Positions 56,356-64,000 of a stretch of DNA of 64,000 nt are shown here, in pieces. A program made the position numbers and the translations under genes. This DNA comes from Talpa occidentalis (Eukaryota; Chordata; Mammalia; Eulipotyphla; Talpidae), in contig NW_023605083.1 in assembly GCF_014898055.3 (NCBI RefSeq), positions 68,627,715 through 68,691,714 on the forward strand. The letters run 5' to 3'. Each line of letters opens with the position of its first letter. The first letter of the stretch is position 1. Under the pieces are notes generated by a model. That model worked only from the letters and a program-made list of their open reading frames with translations, made no database searches and had not been told where the DNA came from.

Positions 56356-56499
56356 ATCTTGAGAGAAATGTTTATGTCATCCAGACTCCAGTGTGTGTGC
56401 TGTCAGCCAAAAGGCACCACAACAAGTAGGAACAGATACACTATTATAACTCTCCCTTTCTCTGTTTACTTTTGTTTACATGGTGCCAAGTTCAGAATC

Positions 56500-57015
56500 A
56501 TCTCTGTACAACAATCACAAATCCTTGTGGTCCTCATGCATCGGGCTCAGGGCTGCCTCTGTGTATTTTGTACATCAGAGAGGCCTTTGCGTTGTCTGTT
56601 AGGCCCTCTGAGGTTTGAGTTTCGTGTCGAGCACCAGCTTCATCTCTCACTATGCTTCTTTACACTCTCTGTTTCCACCAACTTAAATGAGACATCATTC
56701 CCTAAACATACCATGTCAAATTCTGCCACCTGTCTTTGCTCAGGCCACTTCCCTGTCCCTGTAATGTTGCCTCACTACATTCAACCAAGAAATTTTTTTG
56801 TTTTCAAGACTTACAGTAAAACTCACTGTTTTTTTTTTTTTTTTGGTTGTTTTTTGTTTTAATTACTGTTTTTTACTGCTTCTAGGGAATAGGGACTCTA
56901 CAGTCCCATGAATACACTTTGGTTATTGCAGCATTCTCTTTCATTTTTTTTTTTTTAAATGTCATCTACATGTGCTCTCTGCGTCTACATCAATGTATGG
57001 CTGTTTGCAGGCAGC
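56500..57015 (+). mobile_element. Possible L2 3' region relic
   Basis: 'cacctgtctttgctcaggccacttccctgtccctgtaatg' follows the L2 3' pattern ('ttcaggcctttgcacatgctgttccctctgcctggaa'). 'gctgtttgcaggcagcacc' follows downstream. T-runs at 56829-56844 and 56946-56957 interrupt it. The 167-codon frame at 56359-56862 overlaps it and ends in the T-run, so it is not a gene. Confidence 0.5.
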
Positions 57016-57044
57016 ACCAACTGTATGCAGAATGAAGGCGTGGA

Positions 57045-57205
57045 TGTTGGTAAACAGTCAGCAGTGTGAAACCATGTTAGCTTTAGAACCTCGGGAAAGG
57101 CACACACCTGTGCCAAGCCTCAGCTGCCTCAGTTGGGATACACTGTAGAATAAATGAGAGCAGTGAGATACAACAGAGCTGATTATGTAGGTATTCAGTA
57201 CTTGC
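57045..57205 (+). repeat. MIR-like relic
   Basis: 'gtgtgaaaccatgttagctttagaacctcggg', 'agcctcagctgcctcagttggg' and 'gaataaatgagagcagtgagatac' follow the MIR layout with divergence. Confidence 0.5.
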
Positions 57206-57368
57206 TGGTTCCCCATAACGTTGATTTGTGATAAGCAAAGCAGAAACTGCATTAAGTAATCTAAGTGGCAGAATTGCCAAGGAGGAACTAGAGAGCAGTA
57301 TCTGAGGGGTACTGAGCAAAAACTGCTGTGCGTATGTGCACCTGCATGCGTGTGTGCATGCATATGTG

Positions 57369-57370
57369 TT

Positions 57371-57422
<52 letters not shown>
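57369..57422. repeat. Compound (TG)n(GA)n microsatellite
   Basis: About 11 TG units (57370-57392) are followed by about 14 GA units with one AAA interruption. Confidence 0.95.
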
Positions 57423-57429
57423 TCACTTA

Positions 57430-58392
57430 TAATGGATGAGAGAAGCCAATAACTACTTTAGGAAAAGGCATTTTTTGGTATAGGTATGTCTTGACTTCAT
57501 TGTTGATAAATGGAAACATTCAGATACCAGACAAAAAGTTCTGTTCCTAGGTTTTATGAATCATTAAGCTGTACCTTCTGAACATACTGACACTGATGTA
57601 TTGGGGGTGCAGAGTACAAAGGGAGCTTCCATTGTTGAACCTAGCCCTGAATTCAAAGACTCTGTCTGAACAGCCATGTTTCAAAGCTATGACCCACTAG
57701 TTAGGCGCTGGACTGGACCTATCCCATGCCAGGCTCAGCCACAGTCCCCACTCCATTATCAAGTCTGAGAAGTTCAACTCACTTTGTACTGGGGTCTTAA
57801 AAGAAAGGGACTTAAACTCTGAAGCACTGGAATGCTTATTTGTGGTCTTTGTGAATATGCTGATGGGTATAGAGAAATCCAAACTGAATTTTATCAACTC
57901 ATATCTCCATAAGATATCAATGGGTGTTATGGAACAAAACAAAACTGCCACAATATATGTGCTAAATTCTAGTTTAAATAAAATCAGTTTTAACCATTCA
58001 CCTCACTATCAGATTTCTCAAAGCCTATAAATTGGTAACATGATTTGTGATTTTCCAAGATATTTATATATTCATGTCTAGTTATGCCAATCTTTTAGGC
58101 CATGGCAAACCCCTGGGCTAGAGGCCTATGAAACACACTTGGGAATTGCATAGAATTGCACTCTCATGATGGAAGATTTTAATCGAGGTCTCTGTGACTA
58201 TGAGTAAAATATCTGACCTCCCTGTACTGAATTAAATCTACTTATTTCTGACCTTGAGCCTTTATTGTCTTCATCTAATTGAATGACTAGTCCCCATCCT
58301 TGCATTTACTCTTGGGTTTATTGGTCAGAGCATTGGAAGGAACAAACAGCACCTCAAAGGCTACTTAAGGAGAGCTCAATAGAGAGACCGTT
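57430..58392. other. Unassigned sequence
   Basis: No gene or repeat family is recognised with confidence. The minus-strand frame 57697-57951 and the plus frame 57842-58030 overlap and lack domains. Confidence 0.45.
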
Positions 58393-58406
58393 AAGAATCC
58401 AGTGGA

Positions 58407-58680
58407 AGGGCCTCGCCATGGTGCAGCAGTTGAGCGCTGGGCTGCGAAGCTGCCCACAGCCTCTGCAGCACGGGTTCTATCCCTGGCCTCTGGGGAGGGT
58501 CCCACATGGCTCGCAGACCTCTCCTGCCGCGCCTGCTGCTCCCCTCAGGAGTGTATTTTGTCCATCTGCCTGTTCTGCTCCCAGCTCTGGCTCTGGTGAA
58601 TTCTCTCACCCTCCCATACTTCTGACTGTACCCAGTGCTTGTATAAATAAATAAATAAATCTTAAAAAAAAAAAAAAAAA
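58407..58680 (+). repeat. tRNA-derived SINE, subgroup A
   Basis: A complete plus-strand copy with the subgroup A tail signature and an AAAT/A-run tail. An exact 14-base target duplication, aagaatccagtgga, lies at 58393-58406 and 58681-58694. Confidence 0.95.
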
Positions 58681-58694
58681 AAGAATCCAGTGGA

Positions 58695-61095
58695 TAAGAA
58701 TAAAGGAACAGGAAGGAGGGTTGAGAAAGTTCCCCAGGACTACCAGTGTCCCTGGATCTGAAGCGACAGAGAGGAGCAGTGCAGGACCCTGCAGAGAGCA
58801 GTTATTAGTAATGAGAAGTGTCTTCTTCATTGGAGCAATGGCTTCTGCAGAGAAGTGTAGCTTAGTCACTGTGATCCAGTAGGAAGAGACCTGAGGAATA
58901 AATCCCCCAATCTCCCTTCTCTCCTGCCCTCCTGATCTAATGCCAGTAACTCTTTTTAGCTGAAACCACCAGAAGCCCCAGTGACCAGAAGTCACTGATT
59001 GTCAGTTACAGGCAACATTCTGAGGCACAGAGCAGGTAGAAAAAGGTAGGAGTGGGTCTGTAGAGACAGACAGTTGGAGAGTTGGCAACCAAATCAGTTC
59101 ACAGGTAAAGCAAAAGAAGGAACTCAACAAGATGACACAACTCTATGGGGAAATTGTGAAATCATGCACTGAAGATGGCATCAAAGTGAGCCTCCCTGCA
59201 TCTCTCAAAGTGTGGTCTGCACTGCTAATTGTTTCTGAGGGTATTCCCTAATTTGGAGAAATCAAATATTTAAAAGCAGGCCCACTTTGAAGTCTCCCAG
59301 CAAGCAGCAAATCTGGGGCTTGATAGATCTCGTTATTAAGAGTCAGTCCATCTGAGCAATCTGTTTGCCTGCCTTTCTTGCTGTGTTGGTAATTTTGCAA
59401 AATCTGCTGAATTTGCTCTTCTCACAGCAGATTGTAGACACAGTAAAGAATGTCTGTGGGTTGTCTTTCACCCTTTAGTAAAAGTCCCCTCCCCTTTCTT
59501 TCAACCACTTCCAACCTTCTCCCTCCGGACATGTAGAAGAGGGACTGTAAAGGAGAATTATCATTAACTAAGTGATGGCATGTGTGTGCATTTCATGTCG
59601 ATGCAGGCAGAAAATAGCCTGACTCTTCCCCACTGTTATCACACACTGAGACCTGCTCTAGCTGTACAGTCTCTGGATTTCTGTTTCAGATTGAGAAATC
59701 TTCAGTCAGAGACAGCTCAGTGGCCCGTAAAATGAAAAGAGAGAACTGGGGATCTGAGGATGAGTCTCAAAGATTGATTAAAAGAGGGGGGAAAAAGGAG
59801 AAAGAGAGTTAAAGGCATGGAAAGAAGGGGATGGGGAACACAAAGAGAGGAGAAAAAAAATGCAGCACAGTTCCCAAAAGTAAAACTTAGTTTCTGGCTA
59901 TTTATTGCCAAGAATACCTCCCCAGAAACTAAGAATCTTTTTGCATTTCTGTTTCCATCTGAATTATTATTGAACTGTTGGGCACAATTAATTATGAATT
60001 ACACCCAACAAGTGCCTGCCATCACCAGTACTGAAGAGAATGTTCACCATATGCCAGATCATAAATGTCTTTTTCCCACAGGAGTGACTTACCTCCTCAG
60101 CAAGAATCTATTCATCCTCTTCTTAATGATGCTTGCCCCATTTTTTTTTTTCTTTTAATAAGGCATTATTTGAAACAGAGAATGTGGAAAACTACTGCTG
60201 TTGTCTTGGGAAGACATATTAGAATTGCAAGCAACCTTGACCAATTTGAAAGACAAATTTGTTCTGATATAAAAACATTTAATAATAAGGAAAATAGCAG
60301 AGCATTTCATCCTGGTTGAATTACAAAGCTGCTCAAATTCCTTGCTGGATGAACCTGTTCATATGTAAAATGCCAATGGAGAAAAATGAAAATCTAAGTA
60401 AATATCACAGTATTTCACAATAAGAAAGACAGAATAGGTATAATATAAACAGACTTCAGGTGTGTTGAAAAGAAAGGCAAGGGGGAGTGGGTACCTTTCA
60501 AGTTCAGCACTGATTTATGCATTACACCAAAGATGATGTCTGATCAGACCTAAAGAACAGACACACCTGATGAAGAATTTTGAACAATTTCCTATTTCTT
60601 TAGAAAGGTCTGAACCCAAATTGAGCACTGAGTGAAGACACAGTCAAATAATGAGATCAATTGATCCATTGTCCAACTTCTACATGCATCCCTACTATGT
60701 TGCACTGAATTACTGGACACCAACATGTCCTTCTTGTGTGATAATGTTCCTTCTACCCCTAACCCTGGCTCTTCTTGATTAATTTCCATGTACACAAGTT
60801 CTCACTCACCTTGTGTTTGGCACAGTGTGTGATGTATCACCTGTGCTCATTACATGTAGGTCAGTGAGCTCCTGTATCTTCTGCCAAAGTCAGATCTTTA
60901 GTGGAGAACAATTCAGCAATTTTTAACCTTTCTCAACATATTATCATAACAGTTATCTCATAGCATATGTATCTCACAGTGTAATAAAGATAATGCTCAT
61001 AAACTTGCTGTTAACTCTGAATGTGTTTCACTTTGTTTTATTTCAAGGATTTACTCTCTATTCAGTCCTTTCTAAACCTCCTCATTTGAGATCAC
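58695..61095. other. Unassigned sequence
   Basis: No gene or family is recognised. 59340-59480 is repeat-free and evenly composed ('gctgtgttggtaattttgcaaaatctgctg'). The frame at 59817-60158 (113 codons) ends in a T-run and has no recognisable domain. Confidence 0.45.
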
Positions 61096-61107
61096 TATTT
61101 GATAAGT

Positions 61108-61163
61108 GATAAGAGTTGACACTGTCCTTTGTTTTGATAAGAGTTGACACTGTCCTTTGTTTT
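61108..61163. repeat. 28-base two-copy tandem duplication
   Basis: Units at 61108-61135 and 61136-61163 (beginning gataagagttgacactgtcc) are exact copies. Confidence 0.95.
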
Positions 61164-61284
61164 GGTCACAGGTGGTGTGTGTTTTCCAGAATATGGGGGT
61201 ATTTACTAGAATATTAACTAGAATATTTCCTTTTCCAGAAAGACTGTAGCAGTTAAAGGCTGATAAAAGTTAAGGTTCCCATGC

Positions 61285-61655
61285 TATTGGCTGAATTGTA
61301 TTCCCCCATTCATATGTTGAAGTCTGACCCCAAATGTGATTTTATTTGAATCAAGGGTTTTTAGAGATGATTAAGTTAAATAAGGTGTTTCAGAAGGGCC
61401 CTACTCCAATGACTGGTGTCTTTAAAAAATAGGAAATTAGTGCATGGGCACCTGGGGGTGGAGAGGATAACTTGAAAACACAGGGAAAAGATGACCATCT
61501 ACAAGCTTAGGAGAGAAACCTCAGGTGAAACTTGCCAGTACTTGATCTTGGACTTCCAGGCTCTAGAATTGTGAGGGGAAAAAAAGTTTACATTGTTTAA
61601 GCCACCCTCTATATTTGGTATTTTATTATGATAGCCATAGCAAATGAATATTCCC
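61285..61655 (+). mobile_element. MaLR LTR (MLT1-type)
   Basis: The motif order is clear: 'ttggctgaattgtattcccc', 'catatgttgaagtctgacccc', 'gattttatttgaatcaaggg', 'aagggccctactccaatgactggtgtcttt', 'gatgaccatctacaagc', 'cttgatcttggacttccaggctctagaattgtgag', 'gtttaagccaccctctatatttggtattttattatgatagcc'. No internal sequence is visible, so it is a solo LTR. It is better preserved than the copy at 795. Confidence 0.88.
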
Positions 61656-62295
61656 TGAGACCCCTGGGGTGTCTAAGCAGAAACAGTTCAGAAACCTCGA
61701 TTCAAAGTGCACATTACCACTAAGTCACTGAGTAAACTGGAGAAGGATTTCTCAGGATGAGGAGGGAGAACTCCTGACATACTTGTAGTTGAATTGCAGC
61801 TTATCAGCAAAGTAACTAGTCTTGGAGAAACTGAAGAAACTTCAGTTTCTTCTTCCTTAAAAGGGGAAACCACTAATCTGCTTTACAGAGTTTATGTGAG
61901 TCCATTGTACAGATATGTTTTAAGCAATGTGTGCCATTCTGAACATAAATATGATTAAATTGGTAGCTTCTATTATTATCAGTTTTCATATTTATAAAAT
62001 AGGACACCCCACCTACATAGCAGGGTGGGCATGACGAACAGGAGCATTAATGTTGATGAAAGACTATTTCTGGGGTGTTACCAGAGTGGTGGTGGGGAGC
62101 AGTCAGAGTACCAGGGACAGTCAGTGTGTCCTTTGTGGAGAAGTTAAAGACAATAAAGCAACTGAATAGAAATTGATCCCCTTTAACAATGTCAGTGATG
62201 AAATACACCTAGGGTGCATCTCTCCCACCCACCTCCAGAGCAATATTGTAAACTAAAATGAGTCAAATCAAAATGAGATTAAAAAATGATTGTTA
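61656..62295. other. Unassigned sequence
   Basis: No gene or repeat family is recognised. Confidence 0.45.
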
Positions 62296-62299
62296 TAAT

Positions 62300-62480
62300 T
62301 ATATGCTCTTCACATCTTCTGAACACTCGATTAAGTGCTAAGCTAAGCACTTTACAAATTATCTCATTCAATCTCAGGTTCACCCTATAAAGTAGATTTT
62401 AAAAAGGGAAGCTAGGTGCCCAAGGTCACAAAGCCCACAGCCTGGTGTGCATTTGAAACCAGTGACTCTGATTTCAGGGT
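62300..62480 (-). repeat. MIR SINE relic
   Basis: The plus strand reads 'gctaagctaagcactttacaaattatctcattcaatctc', 'aagctaggtgcccaaggtcacaaagcc' and 'gtgcatttgaaaccagtgactctgat', a clear reverse-complement MIR. Confidence 0.85.
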
Positions 62481-64000
62481 CAAGCTGGTTTTATAGCATT
62501 CCACATGGTGATTTAGGGAAGAACTGACTTCCTTCCTCTTCCTTCCCAGACAGTGGAACAAGGGGAAGCATCTCACAGGTTTATCTGGACTCCCCATGTA
62601 GCCTGCAAATCTCCAACCTGATCTTGGGGGTTGTCATTCTTGATGCTCCCCATCCGCACAGACCCACTGTCTGGATCTCACTCATTTGGTGATTTATGGA
62701 CCATGTCAGTGCAATTTAGTGTCTTAATCTTCTGGTCAAGGACCATCAAATGTCTTCTAAAGTCTCCAATGTCCTTCAGGGAGAAAGAAGTATAACTAAA
62801 TGTTAGCAGCTTTTGTGATCTTGCGGTGAAAGGGAAAAGTATACTCGGCAATGAGCCCCCAGACCTGTCCCCTCGGCCCCCAGCCCTGCCATATATAAGC
62901 TGCTTGACTGAGTCTGACCTCTGACCTCCATATCATAATGGCTGCCACTGTTTGTCTTTTGACTTGTTTATAGATTTGTCTTTTCTCTGGGTTTTGAGTC
63001 CCTACAAGAATAAAGTATAGTCCTAAAAAAGAAATGTCTGTTTGAGATCCCTAGAACTTAGACAATTGAATGGCTATTAAGGGATTATCTAGATAGATTT
63101 GCATTGTGAATGCACTAATGAATGAAATTAGACAATGTTTTTATAAGATGGGTCATTCATGGGACTGCAGGGTCTGAACTTGCATGCAAACCTGATTGTA
63201 GATATGAAGAGTCCTAAGAATACAGCTCACAAGTTTACCTTATTTTAAGAACTGCTGATTAAAAATAAGAATATGATTTGATGTTTAGGAAATAAGCATG
63301 ATATTATGAAGTGAAAGCAGATCTTGTGATATTAAAGTCAACTTAAACCAAAAAAGTATTTGTGGAGTATAAAGTAAGATCACAGTTTCTCCTAAGGAGG
63401 GATACTCTATAAGGGAGTTAGAAATTTTTGTGTGTGTTCCTGTGGCTATCAAGATATATATCAAAATCTTGAATGTGAAAGGAACCCTATAATTTATCTA
63501 TTTTGATTCTTTAGTGTTCAGTTGAGGAAATAGAAAGAAGAGACTTGTTAAAGATCAAACATCTAATTAAGCTCAAGTCTTCTTAGTCTTTTTCTCTCCA
63601 CACAGATTCTTCCTAGCATTTCTCCATACACAATAGAACTGTTTCTTCAATTAAATCACTCACCTTCAGAAACCTAACATGAAAACAAAAATAATGAAGC
63701 AGTTGAAGCAGTTGTTGGGGTTCTGGAATTGAAATATAATCCCTAAAGCCTGGGATGTGAAAATCATATATAGTTTGAAATCTGTGGGGTTAATCCATGT
63801 TGACTTGATACTATTTTCAAAGCAAATTAAAAATGCAAATAAGTTAAGAAAACTCTTGCATAATCATTTAATGAATGGATCGTTCCAGAAAAGAAATTGA
63901 AACTTGTTCCCAGTCTATAGCTCAACTTTATGGATCCAGAAACACAGAATATACAACCCCCACCCCCACACACATTCCTGAAAAAAAAAGTAACAAGCTT
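62481..64000. other. Unassigned sequence with a TATA/poly(A)-like block
   Basis: 62820-63030 is GC-richer, with a TATA-like atatataa at 62891-62898 and an AATAAA at 63009-63014, about 115 bases apart. That spacing could suit an LTR fragment or a 3' UTR relic. No family is identified. The remainder is unassigned. Confidence 0.35.

Noticed and set aside
56359..56862. 167-codon plus-strand open frame, the longest outside the L1
   Set aside because: It starts without a credible context, overlaps an L2-like relic and ends by reading into a T-run as phenylalanines. No domain is visible.

Overview
The window is nuclear DNA from a placental mammal. It is AT-rich, CpG-poor and dominated by interspersed repeats: LINE-1, L2, MIR, MaLR and other LTRs, MER5/Tigger DNA transposons, and a lineage-specific tRNA-derived SINE. 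I found no host protein-coding exon, no structural RNA gene and no prokaryotic-type feature. The window therefore looks like a gene desert or the inside of a large intron. The SINE head resembles the bat Rhin-1 family as I remember it, so a rhinolophoid bat is my best guess at the organism. That is inference from memory, not a database match.

Layout. 1-5.8 kb: an MIR relic, a MaLR (MLT1-type) LTR and three SINEs in AT-rich unique DNA. 5.8-8.0 kb: two old L1 fragments, one split by a younger L1 3' end and one by a SINE. 8-25 kb: mostly old unique sequence with MIR, L2, Tigger-like and MER5-like relics, old L1 pieces and several short exact tandem duplications. 24.6-25.0 kb: a GC- and CpG-richer patch with an interrupted CAG array. 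25.9-27.6 kb: an old L1 3' end followed by a probable solo ERV LTR. 28-44 kb: L2, MIR, MER5 and L1 relics, two SINEs and a candidate conserved non-coding block near 41.2-41.6 kb. 44.05-51.6 kb: the main structure, an old minus-strand L1 split by a 5.2-kb plus-strand L1 and by a minus-strand L1 3' end that itself carries a SINE. 52.4-55 kb: a cluster of four more SINEs. 55-64 kb: L2 and MIR pieces, one more SINE, microsatellites, and an MLT1 LTR at 61.3-61.65 kb.

The only recognisable protein-coding content is LINE-1 ORF1 and ORF2 in the 44.4-49.6 kb element. Both are pseudogenes. They keep the coiled-coil/RRM/CTD and endonuclease/RT/C-terminal order, but they carry many frameshifts and stops and a substitution of the first reverse-transcriptase catalytic Asp. 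Thirteen SINE copies fall into two diagnostic subgroups, and nearly all have visible target-site duplications, which allows insertions to be ordered in time. I saw no convincing novel biological system. The points most worth a second look are the nested, tail-to-tail L1 inverted repeat, the SINE subfamily split, the CAG-containing GC patch, the set of two-copy tandem duplications, and two conserved-looking non-coding blocks.
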